DNA of 64,000 nucleotides from Angiostrongylus vasorum (taxonomy: Eukaryota > Nematoda > Chromadorea > Rhabditida > Metastrongylidae): contig JADANN010000010.1 in the NCBI GenBank assembly GCA_018806985.1, forward strand, positions 1 to 64,000, read 5' to 3'. Below are positions 44,350 through 57,099 of the stretch, piece after piece. The position numbers were made by a program, and so were the translations under genes. Positions within the stretch are counted from its first letter, which is position 1, and each line of letters opens with the position of its first letter. The notes beneath the pieces are model-generated. The model was not told where the DNA came from and made no database searches. It saw nothing but the letters and a program-made list of their open reading frames with translations.

Positions 44350-47300
44350 TCTATTGGCTGAACCACAGGATATTGATGCAAGTTCAAAATAGTACTTTAA
44401 GGTGTGGTGCATACACTTTGTTTTGGAGATGTTCTCGTTTTCCGAAACCTGGAACCAACCTTCTGTACAATTCAAATTGAAGAAGGAAGCTAAATCCTCG
44501 TCCTGAAAGAAGATTTTGCTTCCGCAGTCAGCTGTAAGTTTTATTTGGAGTACACCATTAAGTTAATGTTTCAGTACCAAATAAGACGTGCAGTATTTCT
44601 CCCAAGCGGACGCAGCCTTGCTGCCTCCTCAGTCATCAAACTACTCTCGTCCTTCGGCGAAAAACAGAACAAGGTCTTCAAAATCATCAGGCTCATTTAC
44701 TATAGGATATCATTTCTCGATAGGTGGAAGAGGGCGAAGACAAAGTAGTTTGTTGTGCTGTTTCTGACTATAAGCCTAAAAAGTACTTGAATGTAATGGA
44801 AAACAAAAAGAAGTATTACCATATATACAGTAAAAGCAGGCATCACTTCATCTTTTATATCTCCATACTCGGAGTGAGGATTTTGATCACTGTTGTTCGT
44901 TGATAATGTGTAAAATGTTATACACTCTAATTAACGTACAGAAATCACGCTTAAAGAAGCATACGGGTCATCTCTTTCTCCTAACGAGTTGTTCACCAGA
45001 AATTATTGCTCGGATCTTAAACCCTCTAAAAAAGCGAAGGTTTAAGAGAAAGACTTCTCTTGAAGAGATGTGGCATTTGTTCCATTGGATAGGCAAGTTG
45101 GATACACAACACTAGGGAATCTAGTCACAAATATCGAGATGACTGTGAGGATTAAACAGCTAAATAAGGACTGTTTGCACTCAAGAATGTTAATGCAGTG
45201 GCAGATGGTCCTAACACAAGTGCCAGAAATAGAACCGAACTCTACGAGACTTCAGTACTCCATACAGAAAGAAAGTTTACACTGTGAGACTTGTGTTCAC
45301 TTATATACAGTGAGAACACAAGGCAAACGTTTATGGGTGGTAAAGGCTATTTTAATTCAACCAGGTCGCATCGTGGAGTAGCACAAATGACTAACGTATT
45401 ATAGGATGCGGTATAAATGACCACCCGGATTCTTCCCATGCTGAACAACCAGTATATAACTTCTGCACGGAAAAGCCACTAACATCTATACGAATTTAGA
45501 TTTATGGAAATACATACGACCCCATAAATTCCACCCAACCTTCGCATCGACTTCGCCAAATCACACGAATGAAGAGGTCAACGATCCCCTACCATGAACA
45601 GGTCTAACCCAGGTCAACCACACAAGCTAACATAATGCAAGACTCCCATAGAAAAGCTCTACGGGCTAGTTGCGAACAGGCACTTAGTTAACCACTAAGA
45701 CAAAAAGGCTTCGTAATGAAAATGTAAAGCTATCGATTTTCGCTTGATCGACTGAGCATTCCATCCATTGAACAACTCTGGTGGGCGAAACAGACGAAAG
45801 GGAACTTCACAAGTACGCGCCAAATCTACTCGACGGTCAGCAAAAATACAAGTAATAGCCAATGATTTCTTGCTCCGAGAGAAACACACCCGACTACTTT
45901 TCGTGCTATCTAACACGCAGCCTCGCGACGGATAGCGGGTTAAATGCTGATCAAAAAAGACCTTGTAATTCCCGGAAACAAAGAAGGATTCGGTGAATGG
46001 ACTCCCTTTTTCCCCCTTTGCCGGATGGAAATAAAGGTTTCGTTAGGCTTCTGTATACGGCGAGTCCATTTGGAAAAAAGCCTGCAACAAAATGAAAGGA
46101 AGGGATATGAGAGGTGGTTAGGGAAAGCCCTTCGACAAACAACTAGCCGTCCACTCTAGAAAAGCACGACGAGCTGACTGCGACCTCGTCCAACCCTTAC
46201 GACACATCTCGAAGTATTCTCCACATGTGAAAGCGTCAAAAAACAGAAAATATATTAGACCTCAATCGCCTTACACCAAAACAGCATTCAACATGGCAAC
46301 GCTGAGTGCGACGAGTACGAGAAGGTACTAAAACAATAAGGCCATTAAGGGATGCCTAAATTCTTTTAGGAAAAGAACTACAGTAATTACAGCACACGCA
46401 CGTTAGCATCTAAATCTTCCCACGGACCTGATAATGTACACTAGTAGGACTAAGGTATAATGTCATCGGAGCGCTCCAATCAAAAAAACACTGCCCCTCA
46501 AACGCCGTTAGTGACACAGGAGCAGAATTCTTCCCTAAAGTATGCGATGTCAAAGGGCCCGACAGCATCGATGTCTTTGCCAATATAAGCTTGGTCATGA
46601 ATATCGATCTCGTCCATTAACTAATGATCCGAATCGGGAACAGTCCAAAAAAATGTGGATAAATACCGGTTTTGACAATATTCGTCGTCTACTATCTAAA
46701 ATGAAGCTACGACAAAAGATTAGGTAGGAACACTGCGTATGTGTCTTAGGAAGTTCATAAAGAACCTCAAACACTTTTAATAACATTAAATTTGGTGACT
46801 TCAGCGCTATAACAGGGTCAAGGAAGTTGAAAGGTTTCGTCGAGACAAGTCAGTAGGCGTCTTGATTCATCAATATCATAAGGAGTAATCCTCTGTAACA
46901 CTGGATTCGAAGAGTTGTCCGCTTTAAGTACGCCTGAGTCTTCTAAAAGAGAGTACTTTGATGCAAGCGGCAGTGATTAGTTTCTTGAAAACCTGTGCAC
47001 AGAAGAGACAAAGGACCACAAGAAGCGGAAAGTGTCAGTAGTGTCTTAAGCTGGAAAGGTCAGGAAAAACACACGCGACGCCATCGAAAATTCGTCTATA
47101 GCAAGATCACGATCTGACACGTGATGGGATAATCAGTGGATCAGGAAGGACAGTGCAGAAGATTGCCAACAAGTTCCAGTTCGACTTTATCTGCAGCCAT
47201 AACCATATAAATTCAAATCAGATGTCCCTTCCGAACTCCAAAATGCCTTATCTTTCGTGATGAGTTGTGCAGTAGCAGTTAGGAAATGATCAGACCCAAG

Positions 47301-48030
47301 TAACACACTCACACGGTTATTCACCAAAAATTTGCCCGCATGGGACGTTCTTAGAGCATTAAATATTAGGAGGGCCCACTTATTTCACGAACAAAACGCG
47401 CGCGATACTGGTAACTACTGTCAAAACTGCATGCTCATTGCCATCTATTCGCTCTACATCCGCATAAATCTCAATAAAATTAACAGAACAGTGGACTAAG
47501 AACGATCAGCGGGAAAAGTACAGTAGGTTAACAGGGGAGTAAATGCGATTTTCTAATGATATCGTTTTTGTAATGTCAATCAATAGACGGGCAGAACGAC
47601 AGTTTCCCGATTTTGAAAGTGCTTGCTTCGCCCACGTGTACCTTCGTTCGAGAAGTGAACATGACGATGGACATGGCTCAAGAGCTCAGCATGAAGAAGG
47701 GAGTGGGCTAGATGGTTCCATGAATATCATGGATGTAGTGAAGCAGACAAAAAAAAACCCAACACCCTGAAAAGGAAGGCTCAAACAACCAAAAGCAGAA
47801 ATACTCGTCTGGGTGACAATATTACCTCATCAGATATAAGGTAATTTATAAATACGTTCAAAAATATGATAACAAAAAGCACGGACCGTATACCATCGAA
47901 ATTTACATAGAAAGTTATTGAATTATCAAACAACAATTTTGAACAAACAAGAGAATTAGGAATTTGTTGGCAGTAAAGGATGCCAAATATTTCCCAACGT
48001 CACCATAGTGATTATATGCGAAGCGAGCGA
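44350..48030. other. Unresolved, no supported gene
   Basis: Mostly AT-rich, with short scattered frames on both strands and no recognised repeat family. 46.0-47.5 kb has an even base composition that could be an old coding element, but I see no motif. This is the longest stretch in the window without an assigned feature. Confidence 0.3.
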
Positions 48031-48035
48031 AGGAT

Positions 48036-48325
48036 GCATTGTATGAAGGAGAAAGGATAAAGCTCCCAGCGTTGATCAATCCATGAAGGATGCATCATGC
48101 ATTCGACTTCAATAACTATCGTTTGGACGTAACTGAATACATATCTGGCCTTTACAATGACTCGCGGTGGCCTACCGATGTATCGAGCCAGTGCTGTTAA
48201 GCTCCCAGACAAGTCTGGTACCTGCCGACCCCGGAGGGATGTAGGGATTTGTGGGCCATGGGAGCAGCAATCGATCCAATGTGTATTGTAGGGCGCCTCC
48301 AACCACTACGCCACACATGCTCTGT
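48036..48325 (-). mobile_element. tRNA-derived SINE, family B
   Basis: A near-complete copy just downstream of the last exon of the gene at 48531-53352, in the same orientation as that gene. Tail complement AAAGGATAAAGCTCCCAGCG; inverted head ending CTACGCCACACATGC. Confidence 0.75.
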
Positions 48326-48530
48326 ATAACGTATAAAATGAGAAATCACTACAACTATGCATACAAAGGATAAAGAGGAATAAGTGGATAAGATGGGAGA
48401 AAAAGGAATGAAACTGAATGTTGGAAGATAATACACGCCATTCACTTGTTCAAACCGCTGTTTAGTACTGACAAAATACGAAAAATAACACGACGCGCAG
48501 TAAATCTGCGGCCTCTCAGAAGCGACAATT

Positions 48531-51500
48531 TTAGTGATGTTGTCGCGAAATAAGGGATAAAGCATAGCGTTCGCATGTTCGAGATGCAGCTTCATCAAAC
48601 ATCTGAAATTAGCAGAAACTATGTTGCACACTGATCATATAAATGTAACCATACACATATAGATAAGGTAGTAAAACACCACAACCTGGCTGACTTGAAA
48701 AAGGAAGGAATGATGGGACCACCATCGAAGCAAGCGGACTGGAGCTATACACTTGTTGTAGCACTCCTTGTAAACAAGTCAGAGCTTGGCGAAGCTGGAA
48801 TTAGAACACAACTAGCCAGCAGCATATATATACTTGCAAGTGGAAAATGATAGCATAAATATGTGTGCGTATATAAGTGTATATACACATATACATGTAT
48901 AAATAGTGTATGAGCTCACAAGGGAGAAAAATCCTAATGAGTAATTACGAACCAAATACGAAAAAAGAATGCCACATTTCACTAGAGTACAACATAAACG
49001 GTACGTGTAGACCTTCGTTTTAAATTAAACTTATGTTTTGGACTCAAAATTCAAGAAAAATTTCAAACGAATACTCCGGACCGCAGGTCTAAAAAGTAAG
49101 CACTGTGAAGTCAACTAGAGCTTCACCTTAACATGGTTCAATTCCGATGTGGGCTGCCCAGATCAAACCCGTTGACGGATGATGGCTGACGGCACTGATC
49201 GATAGAATTAACTGAGAGAGAGCCGAAACGAAGGACCCACATGGTTTGGTGGTGAACGCGTTACTTCCCGTTAAGGACAATAGCGCGTTCGTTTCCCACC
49301 GCAGACACCTGCGGTCCGGAGTTTTGCAAATATCTCAGCAATATTGTGGTTGTATTCCGCTTAATACCCTGCCATAAAAATTATAGAAGGCAGAAAATAA
49401 AAAGTAAACATTAACGAATACTGTTGCAAAAAATACCTCAGTCAATGATGAATTAAAACCATTTGGTGGAGCAACGTCAAGGAAATTAAAAGAAATAAAG
49501 AATGATACACTCTCAAGTGACCTAAAAGAAAAATAAAGTCAAACACTAAGATCGTCAACAAGATTGTCTAAAAATGTAAAAAGTGCTAAGAACAAAGTAC
49601 CATTCCACACTATGAACCTGTTCGATAGCTGGTCCGGCAGCCAACTGCACCAACTCGACTCTAAGATTTTCATCGTCGACTATATTCGACAATAGGGCCA
49701 AAACCTAGAAATAAATCACGACCTTGCGAGAAAAAATTAACTGTAGGTAAATTCTAGAAAAAGCACAGAGATGAAGTCATAATAACCTGAAGCAGATGAG
49801 CCATTTGCATGTTTGTCACGACAACCACTGACTTCGGTAGACAAGGAAACCACGTCTGTAGCCTCTTCCTAAATCAATGACTACTGTTTATAAGTTCTTA
49901 CAATTTCGCTCACACATAAAACTTTCTTGGAAACCATACTACACACCAAAATCTGGGCTAGAGAGCAAGATTCTGCAGCAAAGTCTAGTGGCATTTAAGG
50001 ATAAGTAACTCGAAACATCACTAAAGTAAACATACTTTGAAACAAGGAGAAAGATTCTGAACTAAGCGAAGAATAATAAAGGTAGCATGTCTGTTAAAAT
50101 ATATGTTGCCAGCAGATGCTATTAGTGCTCTTAAATACGTCTTGTTTTGAGTGCATACTAAGAAGTATTAGGCGTAAACTAGGACTTCTGACTTCCTCAG
50201 AAGTGAGAAGAACGTGAAGAGGTTGTTCCAGACTCCTTCATAAGTACAAATGAACGGGGAGTGCAATGGTAACATTTGAAAAGTTCAGAGTGAAACAGTG
50301 ACCATTTGACGGTCAATAACAAAAACAAAGATACACGAGGAAATTTATATGAAGTCATGGCAAGTGTATAGATGAATCGCCATAAAAATCACTAACCTTT
50401 AGCACAGATAAGTCATAGACAGGGTTCCATTGCACGGTAGTCTATGGAAGGACCAAATTAAAATCCACAAGTGTGGACCTCTTCCCGACGTTTTTACTCG
50501 CTTAGTACCTTATAATCAGTCATTTTCGTCATCAACATTACCAATGTGTCACGCATTGTAAGCAAGCGATCATGCTCCTCAAACACAGAACTTGATCAGA
50601 TTATTTGAAAATGGTGACACCGTATTTCGATCAATGTAACTTGTTTCACTGATAAGCTAACATGAGGTTGTTACCAATCTCCATTCGCTTAACCCTGCGA
50701 CGTCTTCGTCTTCCTCAGAGCCGATGATCCGAGTACATGTCCACAGTCCTTCGTCTTCACGATGTGGTGTATCTCCGACTGGGTATGCCTCATTCGATAG
50801 GTGTTCCAGTCAACAAGACCAGGCTCGAAGCGCGACGAAGACATCACATCAAGAAGACGAACGACTGGGGACATCGACTCGGATTACCGGTTGTGAGGAA
50901 GACGAAGACGTCTAAACGGCAGCCGAATAAATATTAGTAACAGCCTGTTGTTAGCCTATCGATGAAACAAGGTACGTTGGTATTTTATACTGAGGTTAAA
51001 TGAACGTTTACAAGGATACTGTATTTTGAAATATAACTCATCGTATCGGCAATCTAGCCATCACAAGTCACTGCGATTACACTTTTCGCAAACCTAACCA
51101 TTGCTTCCCATTCAACATCGGTAGCTTGTTGTGGGTCGAGCAGAACTCGTTTTAAGACGGTTTGTTCAAAAATTGAAAGCAGTTGACCGAAGTGGACATC
51201 AACATTTTCAACGATAAGAAGATGAAAGTGAGAGCCGAAATCGAAAAAAGAAATACACTTTTAAACTTCTTGTGAAATGAAAGCGACATTGTAGGAGAAA
51301 AAAAAAAACGAACAAAAGAAAAAGGTTATGCCATTCTAAGTCATCATCAAAATCCATCTGAGAGAAACGAGTGGCTGGCGTGGGTGGGTCTTGTGACTGA
51401 TATTCCCTCTATAGATTATAACTGTAAAAATATAAATACAATTTAGTTAAACTACCTATACAATAAAAGGATAAAGAGGAAAACATTACCTTTTCCAACG

Positions 51501-53352
51501 TAATCAGCGTATTTGAGAAGACCACACGTATGGAACGCGCAACATCGTCGTTCTCTCGAAACAACAGGTTGGTAGAGAGTGCCAGTAGAACATCATACGA
51601 TTCGCGTTTCAAATACTGAACGATATGTATATATACATATATATAGTGATGAATCACCACCATAATACAAAGAAGCACGAACCAGAGAGTAATGATTGAA
51701 AAATGGGACTATAGCAGACATATACATTCCGGAGTTATCTGGTGGCAACTTCTGCTTCCACACTCTCGACAGGAAATCTTGAAAAAAAGCGTTCACGACA
51801 AATTTCAAAAAAAATGGCATATTTTTATTAGAGGAAATGATGATTAAGTACTTCCTAATGTTGTGAGGAGTTCACAAGGTGATTTGAGGTGCTGATGGTG
51901 TTGCTCATTAGAAGGCGATCCGCCTGCAGCAAGACTGGAAAATGTGCACTTACTAATTTCTGAAACAAAAATTGTAGACTTAGTATGACCCTGCAGTACC
52001 TCTGACAAGAATTGTTGAACGAACCTGTTTTCGAAAGAAACCAGGGATTAGTGACGTATTTTCGTGTTTCTCTCTGTAACCAGCTTCCTTTTGTAATTTT
52101 GCGGATGCAAAAGATTTAGCAAGAATTCTCATCAACATTATGTACCACTTTAAATTGTAGTCAACCCCAACACTATTGTTCAGCTCTACTGTGATCTGTG
52201 TAATTTAGATAACATCATTCTTTCATACAGGAAAGACTTCGGTAATAAACAAGTTACATTGGCACTTCTCAATACTTGAAAAAACACTTAATACGTGTAG
52301 GAATCACCTGTGAAGTCAACGAATATAACATATATTCACTGGATTGACAAGCAGAGATGATAACGTTGTCAAACAGTCGTTATTTACAGAATTCGACCGC
52401 AACATGCAATTAAGAAATGACGTGCGTTGGTACACTGAGACATGAATCCTCCCTCACTGGTAGGTAGACACAACTCCTAGATAAGAACGGAGACGAAGTA
52501 GATCATATTTCTCGTTACAGAACTATAACCCTCATGGAAGGGTAAAAAATTAACGCAACTGAGTTTCCTGCCCGCTAATCAGTGACCGGGATTACTGGAC
52601 AAGTTAAAAAATGGTACGGCTATCGTTAAATTGAGGGCGCGTGCAGCGCAGTGGCCGGAGGCGCCCTGCAACACGCAGGTGGAATCGATCCCCGCACCCA
52701 TGGCCCACCAAGCCTTCCTTCCCTCAAATTGGTACCAGACTTATCTGGGAGGATAGCACCACTGGCTCCATACATCGGTAGGCCACCGTGAGTCATTGTA
52801 AAGGCCAGATATGCATTCAATCACCCTCAAACGATGCTAAACGAAGTCGAATGCACGGCGCCTCCATCAGGGATTGATCAACACCGAGAGCACTATCTTT
52901 TATTTTTTCATCGTTGAATCATTCCACGACTAGACATGTCAGAAACAAACATAGAAGTGTAAAAATAAACACTGTACTAACAAGACCGTTTTTTAGACTA
53001 CTACATTATCGCTGAAAGTCGAATACCTAAGAATAAAACTTACCTCTTTCGAGTTGTTAACGTTGCTAGACAACGTGCTGTATATTCGCAGATAATTCTG
53101 TGTGGAGTGTTCAAATTTCGAGCAACAATGTCGACTATTCGAGTGAGCTGTTCCTCACAAATCACGCTGGAAGTGCAGCTCCACAACTCAATCAGCCAGC
53201 CGCTGGTGCTCTTTGCCGCAGGCGTGCCCATTTCATCTAGAGCAAGAACTGAATGCACATTACTTAGCAGCTAAAGAACCATTTGCCTTACCTAGTTGAC
53301 AAGACTCCAACCTATTCAGAGCCAAGACAAGGAAATCGTTCGTGCACTCAAA
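48531..53352 (-). CDS. Unidentified helical repeat (ARM/HEAT-like) protein, at least ten exons
   Basis: Minus-strand exons: 53292-53352, 53044-53236, 52025-52195, 51876-51959, 51490-51615, 51099-51257, 50397-50441, 49787-49868, 49618-49704 and terminal 48531-48602 (stop TAA). Many donors are GTT or GTA types, and the acceptors include TTTCAG. Phases agree for 53352 to 53044, for 52195 through 50397, and for 49868 through 48531. The chain between 53044 and 52195 and between 50397 and 49868 lacks one or more exons; open candidates lie at about 50150-50250 and 49945-50025. The listed exons sum to 360 codons. Residues are Leu-rich and helical: LVLALNRLESCQLDEMG, HRIICEYTARCLATLT, VLALLSNIVDDENLRVELVQ, RTCERYALSLISRQHH. 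ARM/HEAT folding is an inference from this pattern. The 5' end was not found and no orthologue was recognised. Confidence 0.7.
49110..49407 (+). mobile_element. Family A repeat, full length with tail
   Basis: The most complete single copy: GCTTCACCTTAACATGG, CCCGTTGACGGATGATGGC, GGACCCACATGGTTTGGTGG, end block TTTGCAAATATCTCAGCAA, then the tail to GAAGGCAGAAAATAAAAAGT. It lies in the last intron of the 48531-53352 gene, on the opposite strand. Confidence 0.75.
50690..50960. mobile_element. Family F palindromic element
   Basis: The left edge has GACGTCTTCGTCTTCCTCAG followed by AGCCGATGATCCGAG. The right edge has CTCGGATTACCGGTTGTGAG followed by GAAGACGAAGACGTC, its inverse. The arms of about 40 bases flank a 180-base centre. 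The right half matches 1380-1500. It lies in an intron of the 48531-53352 gene. Confidence 0.65.
52633..52905 (+). mobile_element. tRNA-derived SINE, family B
   Basis: Starts AGGGCGCGTGCAGCGCAGTG (A box), with B box GGAATCGATCC. The module is shortened (CCTCAAATTGGTACCAGAC), a deletion of about 12 bases compared with other copies. It lies in an intron of the 48531-53352 gene, on the opposite strand. Confidence 0.8.
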
Positions 53353-53404
53353 CTGGAATGATTAAAAGCCTCCGATACACCAGAATACAATCCAAAGCAA
53401 ATGT

Positions 53405-53460
53405 AAGATCTATTTATTTATATATTCTCATGAACTGATCTTGTTGAGCCAATACGAAAA
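53405..53460 (-). mobile_element. PLE terminal fragment
   Basis: TTTATTTATATATTCTCATG and GATCTTGTTGAGCC resemble the outer part of the inverted PLE ends at 34440 and 56660; the hammerhead-like block is absent. Confidence 0.4.
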
Positions 53461-54295
53461 AGCTGCCACCGGGAAAGGAATTAGAGACCAGCAAAGCAAT
53501 TTTTTTTCGTTAGAAGTCCATAGTTTGGTCATGAACGAGTGGTCCAACAGACATTTCAAAGAAATCATATAAGAGAGTCATAGAAGAGAAACGGCTCGAA
53601 CACTGTATAACTTCACTGGAGGAGGCATGGACAAACAATGGTGAACTTCGTAACCGTCAGACGTATATCTGACCACAAGTGTTCGGAAAGGTTCACTGAA
53701 AATTTCCTTGACGGACGTAAATTCATGAAAAGTGATATGTTCACACAAGGGAGCCTCCACGAATGTGGTAAAGTACGCTCAAAAGCCCAACACACAGAAC
53801 GGAGCAAAAGTGACACCCACGTGATATCTATGACGAGCTCACTCTATATTCTGGATCTCAAGTAGTGGCATACTAAGAAGGAATCTTGCACCGAAATAAT
53901 TAATGCCTTTGACACGAATCATAACAGGTGCAAAATAGAATGGGCTATTAAGCCGGCTTTAAAAAAGATCTGCACCGTAGTTCCTTGGTTTTAAAAATCC
54001 TACGATACGAACAAAAATTAGGGCAAAGGAAAGCCAACGAATCTCAGCATACAAGCATAGACAAACCATGTGGAACAAATATGGATAAAAATACTCCAGT
54101 TGCGGGAGAATATATGAAACAAAGTGGGGAACTACCAGTTGTTTCGCAATTTATCCGGTGGGTGCTTACTAGGCCCAAGGACATGTATACGAACTTTCCT
54201 TTTTTTACCTTTATTTTAAATTTTCGTGTACAGTAGAAAATTTAACCTTCTCAGTGTTGGCACCTTATGACTAGGTTTGAGTTGCTTTACGTATA

Positions 54296-54685
54296 TCGAC
54301 TTACTTGGTAACTAGTATCCCCCAGTGGTTGTGCGGGCCCCAATATTATCTCCATTTTTTCGGTGATTTGCTGCTTTAACCATTGTGGTTTCCTGGAGTA
54401 CCGAGAACAGTCTGGCCAAAGTCTGGCCCAAGTAGTCATCGCCACAGGCAGTCGCAATCCTTGTGGATCATAGGGAGATTTGCCACCATGGGACTAATTT
54501 GATAACAGCACGGTGGTCGATCCTAGTATTGGTTTACTTTTAGCTGAACTTCCTAACAGAAATGCCGAACTCCTCATCCTGGAAGACCCTGGCGGGGAAT
54601 GAATCCGCCGCTGTACATTACAGCACGATACCCAGGAACACCTCCCAGCCATGCTGACGCGGTAAAACGTTGGGAGGGCGTATAC
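54296..54685 (-). mobile_element. Family D interspersed repeat
   Basis: A reverse copy from CGACTTACTTGGTAACTAG (tail) through GTGGTTGTGCGGGCCCC to GCGGTAAAACGTTGGGAGGG. Moderately diverged. Confidence 0.75.
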
Positions 54686-54699
54686 TAGCCATACATAGT

Positions 54700-55765
54700 A
54701 TCTGAATGAGTGAAAAACATGAACAACAATCGTATAACTGTGTGTATACCATTGGATTAACACTTAAGAACTTAAATTCCCCACCAATCATTCCATTAGT
54801 CTACCGAAAATTGCTGTGAAGGTGTGGAAAGCGTCAAGCACAAAGTGAGCAAAACCGACGATCACTGGAATTTTCAAAAAAACACATACTAGCACTTTTG
54901 AACAAAACTGAACGCAATTGAACAAAGTGGAGACGTAAAATAGGAAGAAAAACCTCAACAAGTCGGACAAAAGCGGACGTCAAGTATATTTAGCTTACTC
55001 ACATGCATCTGCAGAGTTCCACTCAACAATGATAAGTAAAATGCTAGAAGTGCTGGACTTTAGGCCTCGAACTTTCTACACAACGAAAATATCGCAACGC
55101 CAAACTGCCTGTTCTGTCATAACTGTATCTCTCGAAACCAAACAAAACATTAGAATTTTTATGGAAAAAAAGACGATGAATATAGACGAAACTAGCTTTA
55201 TTCCACATTTTTCTGTACAAAATAGCAAAAAGTGCGAGAAAAGGGGAGCGTAACGCTTAGTTAGTTTGCCTCAGTCTTCGTAAAATTTAGCACTTTTTGC
55301 CAAAAAATAGAGTGGTACGCGAAAAGACCACTTAAATATCAACGAAGTACTCATTTTACGCAATTTTGAAAAAAAACAGAGTTGTTAAGGGTGCTTGACA
55401 TCAAAAAGAAGCATTTAGGACTAAGTTAACGTCTTCGTTTGACAAATGCGCTTTTGGTGAGCAACAAGTCCTTCAACCACTACAATCGAGATCAATCACT
55501 AGAAGAAATAGCTTAGTTTTCGGTATCCATTCAAATATTTATTATTGTCACCTAAAAACTGAGAAATACTTCTGTAAGGTCACAGTCTTACGACATCCGG
55601 ATCCTATAAAATGAAAAGGAATCAAGAAAAAAATCCCACCGTCTTAGGCTCGCCAGCAACCACATGCGAAGAGAAGTTACGCAGGATTAAGGCACATCTG
55701 CTCTAGAAATTTTTGATACACAGTGCTTTGGACAAGGTCCTTAACATCTCAAATACTATAAAACG
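54700..55765. other. Unresolved AT-rich stretch
   Basis: Short frames of 60-74 codons on both strands, without splice context or motifs. No repeat family of this window is present. Confidence 0.35.
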
Positions 55766-55771
55766 TTGAAA

Positions 55772-56047
55772 GAACAAAGCGTTGGCGGTTGATCAAACCT
55801 CAGGATATGCGTCATGCCCTGGACTCCATCAAACATTCCTAGAGGTGTTTTAGTGAATATACCGCTTACAAAATAATTTGTGGTGGCCTGGGCGATGCAT
55901 CAAGTCAGTGCTGCTATGCTCCCAAACAAGTCTGGTGGCAGTTGCCGATCGGTGAGAGAGAAGGCATGGTGAACTTGTGGCGCGGAAGTCGAACTAACGA
56001 CCAGTTGTGTATTACAGGGCACACCTAATAGTTTCGCTACACGCACT
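55772..56047 (-). mobile_element. tRNA-derived SINE, family B
   Basis: A diverged, near-complete copy. The module is reduced to GCCGATCGGTGAGAGAGAAGG; the inverted head ends GCTACACGCACTC. It joins a PLE fragment directly. Confidence 0.7.
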
Positions 56048-56059
56048 CTTTTTACCCAA

Positions 56060-56470
56060 TTAATGTATAGAATATACTGCCCTATGGGTAGAGAGGACGA
56101 TTCCATAAGTCCGCGGAATGTGTACCTGATTTTTTGTAGAGCGTGTGGGGAAGAATACATTAACGAAACGGGTAGACCACTTTGCATCTGTACAAAAGAA
56201 CAATTTGCTTGGTAACTTAAAGGAAACGCTCTAATAGGCACAGCGTTCTGGATAAAACCAAAACGAACGCCAGGGAGGAATGTCTTCCGATAACACGTGA
56301 ACTCGCTCATACCTCAACCTGCTTTCCTGTTTGATTGAGTATAAGATGTGTCAGTTTGACCTTTCCAAGTTCTGAAAAGGGTGAAATTCGCCGAAATTTC
56401 AGGCAGTATCGATTAAATTTGGTTGCTGAAAAGCTCGTGCGTGCTCAAGAATAAAGCACTGACTTATTGA
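56060..56470 (+). mobile_element. PLE fragment, 3' part
   Basis: Covers the Cys-rich and GIY-YIG start (plus-strand GAATACATTAACGAAACGGG), an internal deletion, the 3' untranslated part and the end (GAATAAAGCACTGAC). Frames are broken. A decayed hammerhead-like block lies at about 56362-56401. Confidence 0.7.
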
Positions 56471-56649
56471 ACACGTAAACACTCAAATTAAAGAAAAACA
56501 ACCAATAGATCAACAAACTGCGCTCAAAAGGTTTCAGAATACGGAGAATTTGATTTAAAATTGAAAACCTTAATCAATTTCAAGGGTTCATTAAATAATG
56601 GAGCTTCCTTCGAGTGATTCAAAATACCGACTTTCTATGGACATAGGTT

Positions 56650-56800
56650 TGATATATTTTTGTTTATATGAACTTACAAAGTGATCTTTTTGAGCTGACG
56701 CGAGGTCGGTACAGGTTTTCGTCGTCGTTGTCGTTGTTGGTCGATGACTGACGTTTCGGCGATTTCGGTTTCCTCAGAGCCGTGGTGTTACGAATAGGAC
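56650..56800 (-). mobile_element. PLE terminal fragment with GTC/GTT tract
   Basis: The minus strand reads GGCTCTGAGGAAACCGAAATC, then GCCGAAACGTCAGTC, then a (GAC/AAC)n stretch and CTGTACCGACCTCGCGTCAG. It is a relative of 34440-34580. Confidence 0.6.
56746..56782 (-). ncRNA. Hammerhead-like motif, PLE end
   Basis: The CTGAGGA and GCCGAAACGTC cores are intact, but helix II is mismatched (ACCG against CGCC). Helix I is weak. Confidence 0.4.
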
Positions 56801-56974
56801 TCGACCGAATGAATTGCAGTAGTCGCAATACGGTTAAAAAAAGCGTGCAAATTAGATTAGAACTCGTGGAGAAAGCGGCGAGGCCAAATCGCAATTGTCA
56901 GAGGCTTTCTGCGAGGAACTAATTTCTGAGTGATTTAAAATCACCACCAGACCTTCTACTTGCCGCCTTCTACC

Positions 56975-57095
56975 TACGCAGGTCACCGCGAGACACTGTT
57001 TAGGCCAGATATGCATTCAGTCACCCCTAACGATGTTTGGTGATGTCGGATGCATTCCACATCCACTTGGGATTGGTTAATGCCGAGAGCATTAT
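56975..57095 (+). mobile_element. tRNA-derived SINE, family B, 3' half
   Basis: From GGTCACCGCGAGACACTG through AGATATGCATTCAGTCACC to TTGGTTAATGCCGAGAGC. Head and module are missing. Confidence 0.6.
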
Positions 57096-57099
57096 TATT

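Noticed and set aside
48500..48602. Longer frame CLMKLHLEHANAMLYPLF through the last exon of the 48531-53352 gene
   Set aside because: The phase coming from 49618-49704 selects the other frame, which stops at TAA.
51700..51800. Exon DFLSRVWKQKLPPDN on the minus strand in the 48531-53352 gene
   Set aside because: Open with a possible acceptor, but its phase does not fit between 51876-51959 and 51490-51615, which join directly in phase 0.
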